Positions 1 through 12,018 are shown, numbered from the stretch's first letter. The stretch: DNA of 64,000 bases from Anaeramoeba flamelloides (GCA_027625915.1 JANTQA010000060.1:6820001-6884000); one strand, 5' to 3'. A program made the numbers and translations. The notes: a model not told the origin generated them from the letters alone.

Positions 1-1539
1 TTTCCTTCATCTTTAATGAAGGTAGTTCTAAAAAAAAATTAAAAAAAGGGAATTAAAAGAATTATTTATTTACATCTTTTTGGATTTATTAAAATAAATT
101 TTTTTTTCTACAAATTTTGAAAATTAAATATTTTGTCCTATATGAATAATTGATATTAAAAGAAAAGTTATATCATATCCAAAAAAAAAAAGAAAAAAGA
201 ATACATAAAACAAGATTAAGGTAAATATAATTGGCCTAATTTAGATTTTAATTTTGCTAGAATAAATTTTAAATCTATTACTTTTCCATTTTAGAAACTG
301 TTTTTTTCAATAGTAAAGATTTTAATTGAATTTCAATAATTTCTCCTTTCAATAAATTCTATTTTTGGAGTTAATATATAAAATAAAAGATAATACATTG
401 TGGGCTATTTTTTCAAAAGGTTTTGAGGATATATGCTGAGTAAAAAACAAAGGGGGTATTTTCAGATCTTCGAAAATAAAATAGCAAATGTGAAAAGGTC
501 TAGAATCCTTTTTTGTTCTCTTCTCAAATTTATCTGGCTTTTCTTGTTCAAAATAAAAGGAAAATTATATTAGAAATTTAATTTCATGTTTCAGAGAAAA
601 TTCAAAAAAGTACATTTGTAAATGAATTAATTTCAGAACACTATATTTGAAAAACTATTAATATTCTAAAATTAAACCTTTTCAAAAAGTTTTCAGAAGT
701 AAAAAAAAAAAGAAACAAAATTTTAAAAAAAAAATTTTTTGTCCTAGCTTTTAATAACTTGGCTTACATTGGCTAAACAAACTTTAAAAACAAAGGCGTT
801 AAAAGGTCTTGATTTTAAAAGAATTTATCATTTTTTCATTTCTTTTTGAAAAAGTAAATCGGATAAATCACAGAAATCACAGAAGTCACAGAAATCACAA
901 AAGCCTGAAACCTAAATTTTGATAACTTTTTAAATTTTATTTCTTAGAAGCAAATTCAGTCACTTTGATGTTTTACTTATTCTAAAATTAGTGGTACAAG
1001 GTATCTGAAAAATGATAAACTTTGGAATTATCATAAACTAGAAAATTTTAGGTTTCTGTGATTTCTGTGATTTGAAATTAAATTGGTTTTCTATAAAGAG
1101 TTTTGATAGAGCTTTAATATTGCTTTTTAATCTTGATAAAATAACATTTTTTTAACCAAAAATACTTGTTTGTAGCTTAAAAAGAAAATTAATACAATTT
1201 TTTTGGTTTTTTTTTAAATTGTGGGAATTTAATTTAAATTCATTTATAAAAGTCTTTGAAAAAAAAATGATGTACTAAAATCAAAATTAAATTTAAAATC
1301 AATCTTTTGACAACATAATATTTTTTTTTTTTTTTTTTTTTGAAATGCTGGACAAAAAGAATCCTCAAAAGTTTAAAAATGGATCCTTGGATAAAAAATA
1401 TTTTCAAAATTAATTCAAACCTAAAATCTTGTTTAATAAAAAATAATAATAATAACAAAATTTCTTTCTTCAAATTATTTCAAATCTTGAAAAAAAAAAA
1501 AAAAAAAAAAATAAAAAATAACATCAAATAAACCAATAG
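1..1539. other. 5' flank or intron of the radical-SAM/reductase gene; no gene recognised
   Basis: AT-rich, with homopolymer runs and no reading frame resembling the missing N-terminal half of the downstream enzyme. The Cys-rich radical-SAM signature expected for that half is absent on both strands. The stretch is therefore most simply the 3' part of a long intron, with the first exon(s) lying before position 1. It carries one foldback repeat (862-1076). Confidence 0.5.
862..1076. mobile_element. Foldback (MITE-like) inverted repeat
   Basis: Left arm about 864-917 contains repeated AATCACAGAAATCACAG units followed by GAAACCTAAATTTTG. The right arm at about 1036-1076 is its reverse complement (AAAATTTTAGGTTTCTG followed by TGATTTCTGTGATTT). 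About 120 bp of unrelated AT-rich sequence separates the arms. A related TGATTTCTGTGATTTTTG stretch recurs near 4630-4660. No transposase is present. Confidence 0.45.
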
Positions 1540-3997
1540 ATTAGCACAAAAAGAAGGGATCAAAAATGTGTATGTAAGCAATGGTTATCAAACTGTTGAA
1601 ACGATTGAATTATTGGCCCCATATTTGGATGCAATTAACATTGATTTAAAGGCCTTTACAAACAGGTTTTATCAAGAATTAACTGGTGTAAGGTTATCGC
1701 CTGTCTTAAAAAATATAAAAAGATGGCATGATTTGGGTGTGTGGGTTGAAGTTACAACTTTAATTATTCCCGGTGAAAATGATAGTGAAGAAGAGTTAAC
1801 TAACATTGCAAATTATATTGCATCTATAAATGTAGATATCCCTTGGCATGTTTCGGCATATTATGATGCATACAAAATGAAAGGGAAGGGGAGAACACCA
1901 TTGCAATCCTTATTAAAGGCGTATAAACTTGGTAAAGAGGCGGGTTTACATCACATTTATACAGGAAATGTGCAAAATGATAAGACAGAAATAACATATT
2001 GTCCAAAATGCAATACCCGCCTTATTGATAGGTCTGGGTATTTTACCAAAGTTCATTCATTAAAAAATGGAAAATGTAAAAAATGTGGTACACCGATTAA
2101 AGGAATTTGGTCTGATAGTTGCCAAAATTTATTAGTTCCAAAAAAAGTCACAGATCCAAAAGAGATCCATGCAATATTATACCCTGAAAAAGCAAAGCAA
2201 AGTATTAATTATTTTGAAGGATCCACCTTTGATCGCGATCATCAAATATTAATCTTATATGGGACACAGACAGGGAAAACAGAACAGATAGCAAATCAAT
2301 TATATCAGTTATTTATTCATTCCGAGCGAACTAAAAAGAGTTTTGACTTTCGAATTGTTGATTTGGATGAATACAATCCTGAAAATTTGCCCCTGGAAAA
2401 AAATATCATTCTATTAACATCCACTCACGGGGAGGGTGACCCCCCAGATAATGCTTTAGCCTTATTCGAATATTTAGAAAGTAAAAACGTTTTCCAAGAT
2501 GCTTCTTTATTAGAGGGCTTAACATATTCGATTTTTGGTTTAGGTAATAGTTCCTATGGTGGCCAATATCAAAAAATGTCAAAATATTTTGATACCAAAT
2601 TTGAACTACTTGGTGCTGAAAGGTTATATCAAAGGGGTGAGGGTGACGAATTTAAAAATAATATACAGGAATCTTTTAAAAAATGGTTTAATAATCTAAT
2701 TTCGTCTCTATGTGAAAATTTAGGAGTCAAAGAGCAAATTAATAAGATGCCTATGGAAAGATCTCTTTTAAAAATAAAATATCTTGAAAATGAAATTGAA
2801 ATCGAAAGTGAAAACAAAAACGAAAAGGAAAAGGAAAAGGAAAAGGGGAATGAAATGGAACTGGAAAACTTTTCAACAAATAAAAGTAATAAAATATATG
2901 ATTCTAAAAATCCATTTCAATCAAAATTATTAGAAAAAAATGAATTAATGACAAATGGAGGTGGTCGATCTTGTCTTCAATTAAAATTGGATTTAAAAAA
3001 TTCAAATATTAAATATAATTGTGGTGATCATATTGGCATTTTACCTTCCAATTCAGTTCATAATATTACTAAACTAGCAAAAATCTTAAATGTTAATTTA
3101 GATCAAAAAATCCAAATCACGCCACCAAGAAGATTTAAAAAAACAATGACCATTCGTGAATGTTTTGAAAAGTATTGTGAAATTACAGGGCCGGTGCCCA
3201 ATATCATCTTCCAAACATTATCAAAATATACAAAGGATCAATCGGAGCAAAAGCGTTTACTTGAGTGGTACCATAATATTAATAAGTACAACGAATGGAA
3301 TAATGAAAATCGATATGGGTTGATTCATATTTTGGAAAAATTTCCGAATATTCAATTAACCTTAGAAAATTTTTTACAATTTGTCCCTCGGATTGCTGCT
3401 CGTTATTATTCAATCTCTTCCTGCCCGCAATATGATTCCAAATCTGTGCAGGTTACTGCACAACTTCTTGAAAATGGCCTTTGTTCGAATTATTTTAATG
3501 ATTTAAAAATCAATGATCCAATTAATTTGTTTTGGAAAAAAACTAATTTCAAATTAAATAATAATCATCCTTCAATTTTAATAGCTACGGGTACAGGTAT
3601 CGCACCATTCAGAGGAATGTTACGAGAAAGATTATATTTAAAGGAAAATCAAATACAAGAAAATTTTCCAGAAACATTCCTATTTTTTGGTTGTCGAACC
3701 CATCAATATGATTTCATTTATGAAGACGAATTTGATAAATATTCTAAACATGGCTTAATTACAAATTCCTTTTTTGCCTTTTCGAGAGACCAACAAAATA
3801 AAATTTATGTGCAACATAAGCTCAAAGAGCAAAAAGAATTGGTTCAAAGGGTAATGAAAAACAAAAATGGGCAGATACTCGTTTGTGGTATTCTAAAGAT
3901 GTCATTACAAATCAAAGAAACACTTTCACAAATCTTTGGTAAAAAGCTTTTAAAGACTTTCATTAAATCAAATCGATATAATGAAGAAATTTGGTAA
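1540..3997 (+). CDS. AmmeMemoRadiSam-type radical-SAM enzyme (C-terminal half) fused to NADPH diflavin reductase; 5' end missing
   Basis: Residues are counted from the GTG valine at 1568. Residues 1-180 match the C-terminal half of AmrS/COG1180 radical-SAM enzymes: SNGY, LAPYLDAINIDLKAF, LIIPGENDS and PWHVSAYY, then a CxxC...CxxC zinc ribbon (Cys145, 148, 170, 173). Residues 226-375 are a flavodoxin domain (YGTQTGKTEQIA, STHGEGDPPDNA, FGLGNSSY). An E/K-rich linker spans about 407-432. The FAD/NADP reductase part spans about 448-809: RYYS 612-615, GLCSNYF, GTGIAP 675-680, FSR, KIYVQ 745-749, CG 773-774 and terminal Trp809, as in cytochrome P450 reductase. Homology continues in frame upstream of 1568 (RLAQKEGIKNV) to a likely acceptor AG at 1538-1539, so GTG is not the start. 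The N-terminal half, with the 4Fe-4S CxxxCxxC, is not in the window. I infer that the reductase supplies electrons from NADPH to the radical-SAM cluster. TYW1 was considered and rejected. Confidence 0.88.
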
Positions 3998-4075
3998 ACA
4001 GTTTTTAATTATGTTCTTGTTTTTTTTTTTTTTTTTTTTTTTTTATTAATCTTATTAATTTTTAATAGTCATTTT

Positions 4076-4183
4076 AAAAAAATGTGACAAAAAAGTTTTT
4101 CAAAGTAATTTTAATGCATTTGACAAATTTATTTGGGACACTTTTCAGGTGGTTATTCTAAACTTTTTTTCACACTTTTTTAA
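4076..4183. repeat. Small imperfect palindrome
   Basis: The left arm AATGTGACAAAAAAGTTT and the right arm AAACTTTTTTTCACACTT are near-perfect inverted copies around 65 bp of spacer, 80-190 bp after the reductase stop codon. It could be a degenerate MITE or a 3' structure of the transcript. The sequence alone does not decide. Confidence 0.4.
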
Positions 4184-6042
4184 AACGTCTTTATTATTAA
4201 TTATTAGATATTTTAAAGTTTTAATCAATAAAGTTGAAATTATCCGATTTATTAATATTTCAAGAATTGTTAATAAATCTCTTTAAAGGATAGGGGTACA
4301 ATTGAAAGGATATCAAGATTATTATAATTATTTAACAATTAAACAAATGATAAAAATAAAACAAAAAAAAACATAAAAGATATTTTATTTTATTATTTTT
4401 TAATTTTTTTTTCTGATAATTTTCAAATTCTTTATGTTTTTTAAAATTATTTTAGTTTTTGATTTGATTATTTAACAGTCATTTTAAACCTGATACCAGT
4501 TAACTTTACTTGATTTTTAAAACTGGTTAAACTTTATATAAACTCATTTCAATTGAAATGGTAAATTGTGTGGTTAAATTGATTTCTTCAAGGGTGGTTT
4601 TTCTGATTTTTGTAATTTATGTGTTTCAATTGATTTCTATGATTTCTGTGATTTTTGTAATTTCTAAATTTTCTGTAGTTTCTATCTCAAATCTTTTCTT
4701 TTTATTCTTAAGAATAAAGATCCTCTATAAAAAGGAAGGTATTTTTTAATTGTTTCAAAAAGTTTGAAAATATTTCTAAAAAACTTTAGGAAGAGTTGCT
4801 TAAGATTGTCATATTATAATCTTGTATTTTGAGGTTCAAACTTTAATTCGGTTTTAAGAGATCTTTCAGTTTCGATAAAGTTTTGAAAATAATTTTTGAA
4901 AAAATAAATCAAGAAGGTTTTGTTTGTAAAATTGGTGGTTTAATGTTAAAACCTTAATTCTGTACAAATTTGTATTTGAATTGAAATGATTTTAAATTAT
5001 ATTTAATGAATTTTTCAAATTTTACTAAAATTAACTTATCTGTTTCATGTTTGAAATAGTTGTCAAAACTGCTTTTTAATTTAACAAAAAGTCAATATTT
5101 TATTTTAAAGTAGAAATGTTGCTATAAAATGAGAAAAACACATTGAAAACTTTTTCAGTTGGTATTGGGTTTAAAGTTAGCCTTTTTTTAGTATGAAATT
5201 TTAAAACTATTTTCAATAAAAATAGTTAAACTTTTTGAAAATCTACCAAATTTATTGATTTAATTTATGCTACTACTTGGTAATCCACTTTTAAAAATTA
5301 TATATATATATTCCTTTTTTATTTAGCTGATTTTTCTTAAACTGTGGAGAAGGGTTACAAATGAAAATCATCAAATTAGAATTAATAATAATAAGATCAA
5401 GTAATAAAATTGTGCAAGGATGGGTAACTTGAAAAATAAAAAGATAGAAATATCAAGGATTAAAGTGAATTGGATTGATTAAAAAAGGGGATGAAGAAAG
5501 AAATGTTATAGTAAATAACAAAATTCTTTCTTAAAGGGATATAAATAGAATCATTATTGGGTTTATACATATTTTTTATTTTTTTCAATATAATATGAAA
5601 ATTCAATTTTTTTTAAAGTTTTTAAACAATTCAAAAAATGATAGTATTATTTTTTCAATCAATTTGGGAATATTTTTTAATTTTTCTATTTAGTTTTTAA
5701 ATTTATAATATTTTTTTTATTTTTAAATAGTTTCTCCAAATTTCTTAACACTTTTCATTATGTTATCAAAGAGAATATTAAATGTTTGATAATTGTCAAT
5801 AAATAATAGTCTATACATCTAAATATTTTTTTCATTTTGAATTGTAAAATTTTTGAATTTTTTATTTGACTTAGTAAAAAAATTATTTTCAAATATTTTT
5901 TTCATGGTCTAAAAGGAATGTTTCAATTTTGAAACAAAAAATTTCTTTCAAAATATATTGTTAAATTAAATTTAAAAACTGATTTTTTTTCGTTTTTGGA
6001 ATATTTTTTATCCTTTCAATTTTTTTCTGGTTTGATTTTTTA

Positions 6043-6580
6043 TATAAACTCGATTCCAAAAATTTGGACACAGTTTAAACTAGTTGAAGAACATCATTAC
6101 TGTTCTTTAAATTCAATTTGGAAAGAATTTTGATTTAACAAACTATTTCATTTTTTTGTTTTTTTGTTTTGTTTTCATTTCCTTTTTTCCAGTGACGAAA
6201 TCTGTTTCGTTAGATCTGATTTTTTTTTTCAATGATTGATAGAAGGTTAGTGTTGAGTTTGTTAAATTAAAAAAACAACATACTATTGGTCCATGGTATC
6301 TTATCATTTGATCGATCAACAATCGTTGGTGAAATTTCAACAAATTTACCAATACATTTTTTGTTCTCGCTCGTTTCATTATTATGGACACACAAATTTT
6401 TATTTTTTAGTTTTATATTTTTTTCTTTTATTTGGGTTAATTTGATTTCTTATTAAAACATTAATACTGGGCCACTTAAATGTATTTTTATATTAGGTTT
6501 GGAAAAATGAAATAAATTGGGGGTTTTTTTTGCCTATTTTTGATTTTGGGTGTGTCCTAATTTTTGGAATGGGGTTTATA
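6043..6580. mobile_element. MITE family A, copy 1 (538 bp, Tc1/mariner-like ends)
   Basis: The left end reads TATAAAC, then ATTCCAAAAATTTGGACAC. The right end is its inverted copy (GTGTCCTAATTTTTGGAAT, then GGGTTTATA), giving terminal inverted repeats of about 29 bp. Copies at 11241-11777 and 41795-42332 have the same ends and almost exactly the same length. The inside has no intact transposase frame, so it is non-autonomous. TA at the borders fits Tc1/mariner target choice. Confidence 0.8.
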
Positions 6581-7374
6581 TTCCCAATTTCTTTTTATAA
6601 ATTGTATTAACATTTCTAATTCTTTCTTTCTTAATGTTCAATCTAAAGTTCATTTGTTATAACTAATTTCAAAAAAAAAAAAATACCCTAAAAATATACA
6701 TTTTTTTCAAAAGTTGAAATTCTGAAAAAAGGTGGTATTCAAATCTTAATGAGTTTAATAGCTATCTTTTCTTAATTACAAAAAATTATCATAACTTAGA
6801 AAATATATTTTCTAAAAGAATAGAAGTGAAATTCAATATGTAAGTTTTGGCAAACTTTAATTTTCAGGATTTATTGTTTCCTTGTAGCAGTATGAAATAA
6901 AAAAAATCCTTTTTAAAAATAATGTTAAATTCACCTTAAAATACCTAAAAGATTATATTACAATTAATTTTTTTTTCATAATATTTTATTCAATCATCAT
7001 ACTAATTCGACTATTATCCAGATTTTAAATAATGTTAAAATTTGGATTCAATATCACAATTTTATGGAATTAAGACAGGTTTATAAATTTTATCTTGAAT
7101 TATAAGATTAATCATTAAAACATCTAGTAACATATTTTATTAAGAATTAAAAAAAAAGATAAAAAAATGCTCCTAACATTCAATAAATATATTATATCAA
7201 ACATATAAGTTCCCTCAATTATAATAATAATATTTTTTTTTTTTTTTTGGGACTGATATTTAATTCTTAATTTTCGATATAAAAATTATTTAAAAAAAAT
7301 TAGATATTAGTTTAATTGTTTTGTAAAAATGTATACATTAAAAAAAAAGATTAGTAAATTAATTTGAAAATGTA

Positions 7375-8535
7375 TTAATTTTCATCAAATAATTTAGTGT
7401 TGCTAAATTTTCTGGCAATTGTCCTTTTTACATCAAAAGATATGGAAGGTGAATTAATAATTTTTTGTGTGAATCTAACTGAATAATAACGGTGTTTGTC
7501 AATATCAAATTTTGAAATAGCATTTTTTGAAATCCAATTGATAATATTTTCTGTACCACCAAAATCTTTTTCATAAATAGCAAATAATTTGGGAATTAAA
7601 ATCTTATTTTCTTTGACAAAAACCAAATTCGACAATAAATGTTGAGTAACTTTTGCCAAGGTATCATTAAAGGATTCTAAATGGTAAATTCGAATAAATG
7701 ACGGGAAGGTGTAGTTGATTAACGCAAAGTGAATTCTAGGGTCCATGGGTGTTATTGCAAGATCACATTTTTCTTGGTATCCAAGGTCGTAATTTTTGAA
7801 ATAATTATTATTGGTTTGTTTTGGGTCGGTGTTTCCTCTCAATATACCATGGTAAATATCATTTAACGAAAAATAATAATCATTAATTCTATAAATTGAA
7901 TTTCTTAAAAATTTTTCAACGCTTGGCTTGTCTTTGGGTACACCATTAATAACAAAGCTATGTAAAGTCAATGTGTTATATAAATTAATAAAAAAGCATA
8001 ATCTTTGCTCAGTGGTTAAATTTTTTAATGTAATATTTTGTAAGCCTGAGGATAATTCAACAAATTTCCTAAAGGGTATTGATTTTGCGATTACCTTCAT
8101 ATTAATGCTTTTTGAATTAACAGAATAATAGCAATTTAATAGGTTCATTAAAATCAGCATCAATTCTTCACCAATTTGATACGCATTGTTTTTTTTACCT
8201 CGGTAGGAAAATTCTTCATTCAGTGCTTTGGTTTTTTTCTTATGGTAAATTAATAAACATCTTTTTTTATCTGGGTTTAAATCAATAGTTGTATCATTTC
8301 TTAATTTTTTTAATAAATTTTCATATATTACAGAATTTAGAAAAGACTCCCATGAATTTAAAGTCAAATGGTCAAAGACTGCTTCCTGTGCTTCATCAAA
8401 CATATCAATAAAATAATGCCTTTGAGAAATGTGTTTCATTATTGTTTTTCGACATGAGGAAATAATATTTATTTCAAATAATGAGCCTGGTTTAATGAAT
8501 TTGATAAAAATTTCTTTTGATTTTTTTCGAATTTG
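7375..8535 (-). CDS. RGS-DUF547 protein, exon 2 (end of RGS domain plus DUF547)
   Basis: This is the C-terminal 386 residues of the gene whose exon 1 lies at 12019-14025. The exon opens after an acceptor AG at 8537-8536 in phase 0 and starts QIRKKSKEIFIKF. The first ~75 residues finish an RGS fold: FIKPGSLFEIN, then FDEAQEAVFDHL and SWESFLNSVIYENLL, which are the typical late RGS helices. About 120 residues later comes DUF547 (FFINLYNTLTLHSFV, SLNDIYHGILRGN, DPRIHFALI), a family of unknown reaction often joined to signalling domains. A Met at 8439 could be mistaken for a start, but the frame is open and RGS-like upstream of it. Exon 1 ends in the first RGS helices and the splice phases agree. 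Confidence 0.85.
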   Translation of the reverse strand, partial: QIRKKSKEIFIKFIKPGSLFEINIISSCRKTIMKHISQRHYFIDMFDEAQEAVFDHLTLNSWESFLNSVIYENLLKKLRNDTTIDLNPDKKRCLLIYHKKKTKALNEEFSYRGKKNNAYQIGEELMLILMNLLNCYYSVNSKSINMKVIAKSIPFRKFVELSSGLQNITLKNLTTEQRLCFFINLYNTLTLHSFVINGVPKDKPSVEKFLRNSIYRINDYYFSLNDIYHGILRGNTDPKQTNNNYFKNYDLGYQEKCDLAITPMDPRIHFALINYTFPSFIRIYHLESFNDTLAKVTQHLLSNLVFVKENKILIPKLFAIYEKDFGGTENIINWISKNAISKFDIDKHRYYSVRFTQKIINSPSISFDVKRTIARKFSNTKLFDEN

Positions 8536-8639
8536 CTTTTTTATTGTTTTATTTAAATTGGAAAGAAAGGCAATAAATAAATAAAAAGAAAAATTATTTA
8601 GAATTTAATCGAGATGAAAATAATATATTATATAAGGTA

Positions 8640-8859
8640 CTGATAATTGTAAAAAGAAAGATCAATATTTTCATTCAGCTTTCTAAAAAAACACATGACC
8701 AAGAATCCAAACAAACCATCAAAGTCTTCAATTCTCAAAAGTAAATTAATATTATATGCTGGATTTACGAATAAAAAAAAATGAAAGTTTATATGATTTT
8801 ATAATCTTTTTTTGGAAAGCCGAATGAAAATTCTTTACAATTTATTTTGCAACAAATAG
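8640..8859. mobile_element. MITE family B, copy 1 (220 bp)
   Basis: The left end CTGATAATTGTAAAAAG leads to TTTTCATTCAGCTTTC. The right end TTTGGAAAGCCGAATG leads to TTATTTTGCAACAAATAG, giving terminal inverted repeats of about 50 bp. TA flanks both sides (8638-8639 and 8860-8861). The second copy is at 44746-44985. Confidence 0.7.
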
Positions 8860-9394
8860 TATTTCCAAAAAAGTGTGACATTTTTATTTTTGACATGTCA
8901 AGAAAAATACTCTTTGTGAGTGGTTCTATTAGTAATTTTGTATTACAAAATTAAGAAAAATATTAATTCTATACAAATCACCAGCTATTTGATATATTTC
9001 AAAATATTTTCATTAGAGTATTTCTAACAAAATGGAATAAAAGTACTCACTTTTTTTTGGAGAAAACACGGAACGATAAAATTCAATAAAAAAATTTGAA
9101 ATATGGTAATGACCCAAATGATTTTTTAAACAAGAAAATACAGTTATAAGTTTTCCATTCTATTTGGAATTTTGTATAGATTAAATCTCTTAGGGGATCA
9201 ATTGTTATGATCAAAAAAAAAAGAACAAAATAATTACCACATTTTTAGCCTATGAAAAATGTAATATAAAATCGAAATAATAAACTAAATATTTTTTAAT
9301 TCATGTAATGTCATACAAATTAACAAATTTAATTAGGATTAAGAATTAATAAATGGTGAATAAAAAATTTTGAGATAGAGAAAATAAGCTTTTT

Positions 9395-9990
9395 TTAAAA
9401 ATTTTTGACTCACTTTATAATGATATTGGAAGTTTTTTTTGTTAGGTTTTATTCCATATTCTTTTCAAAAAAAATAATTTTCAATTTTTAAATCAAGAAT
9501 CATTTTTCTATTTTCATCAACTTTTTGTTTGAATTTCTTTTTCTTTTTTTCTTTTTTCTCTTTTTATTTTCTTTTTTTTTTGATCCTTTTTCTTTTTCTT
9601 TTTTTTTAGTAAATACAAGTCAAAAAACAAAAGATATTTTTGAAAAAACATCTAAACGATAAAAAAAAAATTGAGAATTTATAATGACTTTTAAAATGTA
9701 TGTATTTATAGTAAAAAAGTCTTATTTTTCAACTTTTTTTCAGTGAAAGTTCAGTAATAAACAAATCAGTAATACTCATTTCAAAGATTTTTACTTTTTT
9801 TTAGTTTTTGATTTTATTTTTGATAATTTTTAAAATATCAGACATTTATGTATATTGATAATTACTTTGTTTTTTCAATTATTAATAAGATTTATTTTTT
9901 TTTTTGTTCTTGAATACTAAAGAACAAAGAATAATTATTTTTTCAATTTATTATTTCAGATGAGTCACAATTTTTGAAAGATGGTATATC
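9395..9990. repeat. Dispersed repeat family G, copy 1
   Basis: Shares a collinear series of blocks with about 57225-57872: TAATGATATTGGAAG, TTTTTCAGTGAAAGTTC, TTGTTCTTGAATACTA and TTATTTCAGATGAGT. The copies are diverged. No coding potential or clear ends were found. Confidence 0.5.
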
Positions 9991-11240
9991 ATCGGTAAAA
10001 GATCATTTTAAAATTGTATTTTGTAGGTTTATTCGAATTTTTTGTAAACATAATCTTAAAAAACTTGGCAAACCTAATTTTTTCCAAAAAAAAAATAAAT
10101 ATTCACAACTTTTTACAAAAATAAAACGCTCGAATCATTTGATGTAAAAAAATTAGGAAAATTATATGGTTTAAATTTACTTGGAAAAATATATAATAAA
10201 TTTAATAGATTTATATCTTGAAGTGGGAGGGGATGATTTGTATTTTGTTTTGTGAAAATTGATTTGAATTGATTTGAAATTTATTTTTTTAGGATTTATA
10301 AAAATTTTTTGGGGGATAGAAGCAAACAAACCAAATTTTAAAAAGAACTATTATGTTAACACATAACAAGTTGTACTGTTCTTTTTAATCATTAATATTT
10401 CTAGTTTTTTTTTGTTTTAAAATTAATAAATAGTTTTTCATTTAAAAAAAATAAATTCTGGGTTTCGTATTTTAATGTTACAAATTGTTATTAATTATAC
10501 AGGTATGTGTATTATATACCAATATCCTTATTTATCCATAAAATAATAATAATATTAAAATGGTACAATAATAGACATATAATTTTATGATTTAAATCTT
10601 ATTTTTTTGTTTGTTATTTTTCGAATCAATTTATTTTTCAAAAGAATCCTGAAGCAAATATCACAATTTTTTCTATTTAAATAAATTTTTCTTGGGAAAT
10701 AAGTGTTAATGAGTTGGTGTCTGTCACAGAGAAGTTTAAAATTAAAGTATTCTATTATTGAATGTAAATAAAATTAGTGTAAAAGGGTTAAAATGTTTCA
10801 AAAAATCGATTAGAAAAAGGGTACTAAACTTTGATCTTATCAATTCAAAAATGAATTTTGAATGTAAAAAACTCAAAGAATTTTTGAAAAACATCTGCAG
10901 AATTTAAAGAAAAAACTTTAAAGGATGAATCATAAATATTCAGAGTTCGAATTTGAAAATATATATTTATTAATTTTATCTCGAGTGTGGATTAGTAACT
11001 AAAAAAATAAATAATTAACTTATTAATTATTTTTACCAAATTATTCCCGCCTATTGAAAATGTATTGAAAATACAACCGACTTATAAGAAGGGGGTTAAA
11101 GTAATCATCCTTTAAGTTTGTTCATAATTATTGGGTAAATCTTAAAAATGAAAAAATTGTTATTTTTGAATGTTCTAAATATGGAATTGTTAAATATTAG
11201 AATACAATTATTTTGGTTTGAATTTTTGGATTTGGAAAAG

Positions 11241-11777
11241 TAAACTATATTCCAAAATTTTGGACACAGTTTAAATAGTTAAAAGAATAACAATATTAAC
11301 TTTACATTCAATTTGGATATAGTTTTGATTTTACAAAATGAAATTCATTTTTTTGTCTTTTTTTTTTTTATTTTCATTTCCTTTTTTTGAATTACCTATT
11401 CTTTTTCGTAAGATCTGGGAATTTTTTTTTAAATGGTTGATAGAGGGTTAATGTTGAATTTGTTAAATAGAAAAATCACATACAATTAGTTGATGGTATC
11501 TTATCATTTGATCGATGAATAATTGTTTGTGAAATTTCAACAAATGTAACAATACAATTTTTTTTCAGCTCATCTCATTATTTTAGATATACCAAATTTT
11601 TATTTTTTCGTTTTATATTTTTTTATTTTATTAGGATAAAATGATTACTTATAAAAACATTAATACTTAGTAACTTAAATGTGGTTTAATATTATGTTTG
11701 GAAAAATATAGTAAATTGGGATTTTTTTGGCCTATTTTTGATTTTCGGTGTGTCCAAATTTTTGGAATGGTGTTTAA
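11241..11777. mobile_element. MITE family A, copy 2 (537 bp), intronic
   Basis: Starts TAAACTATATTCCAAAATT and ends GTGTCCAAATTTTTGGAAT followed by GGTGTTTA. Its interior is collinear with copies 1 and 3, for example the shared block TATCTTATCATTTGATCGA. It lies in the intron of the RGS-DUF547 gene. Confidence 0.75.
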
Positions 11778-12018
11778 ATAAAAAAAAATATTCAAAATGA
11801 CAATTTTAAATTGTAATCCTTCGTAAAAAATCGTATCATTTATTGATCAATAATATTTCTCATCAATTTTTACAAGTAATTTAAACTAGAGGGTGCTAAT
11901 ATTTTTTTACTTTTAATTAAAACGTACTTTGGTTATAAACAATTCTAGGGTGACGCTAATTCCTTCAAAACAAAAAAATATTTAAAAAATATTTATAATA
12001 TTACAAATAAAGACATAC

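Larger units (their letters stand above)
3998..7374. other. Intergenic region, repeats only
   Basis: A T run (4020-4044) follows the stop of the reductase fusion. The rest is AT-rich, with a small palindrome (4076-4183) and one 538-bp MITE (6043-6580). No reading frame resembles a protein. Confidence 0.6.
8536..12018 (-). other. 3483-bp intron inside the RGS domain, host to several MITEs
   Basis: The donor is GTATGT at 12018-12013 and the acceptor is AAG ending at 8536. Both neighbouring exons are in phase 0 and together rebuild one RGS domain. Inside lie a family B MITE (8640-8859), a family G repeat (about 9395-9990) and a family A MITE (11241-11777). These may explain its length, since the other introns seen here are mostly 88-275 bp. 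No gene is visible inside it. Confidence 0.75.

Noticed and set aside
1568-3997. TYW1 (wybutosine synthesis, flavodoxin plus radical-SAM)
   Set aside because: Domain order is reversed, the radical-SAM half carries AmrS-specific motifs and a zinc ribbon, and the full FAD/NADP reductase half is absent from TYW1.
1568-3997. Bacterial contamination as source of the radical-SAM sequence
   Set aside because: The diflavin reductase half is in the same frame, and AT content and E/K linker match the rest of the contig, which is plainly eukaryotic.
6143-6391. Conserved peptide (LLIDQMIRYHG type) on the minus strand of family A MITEs as a transposase remnant
   Set aside because: The peptide follows from nucleotide conservation of the MITE copies. 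It has no DDE/D or helix-turn-helix pattern I could defend, and it is broken in the other copies.
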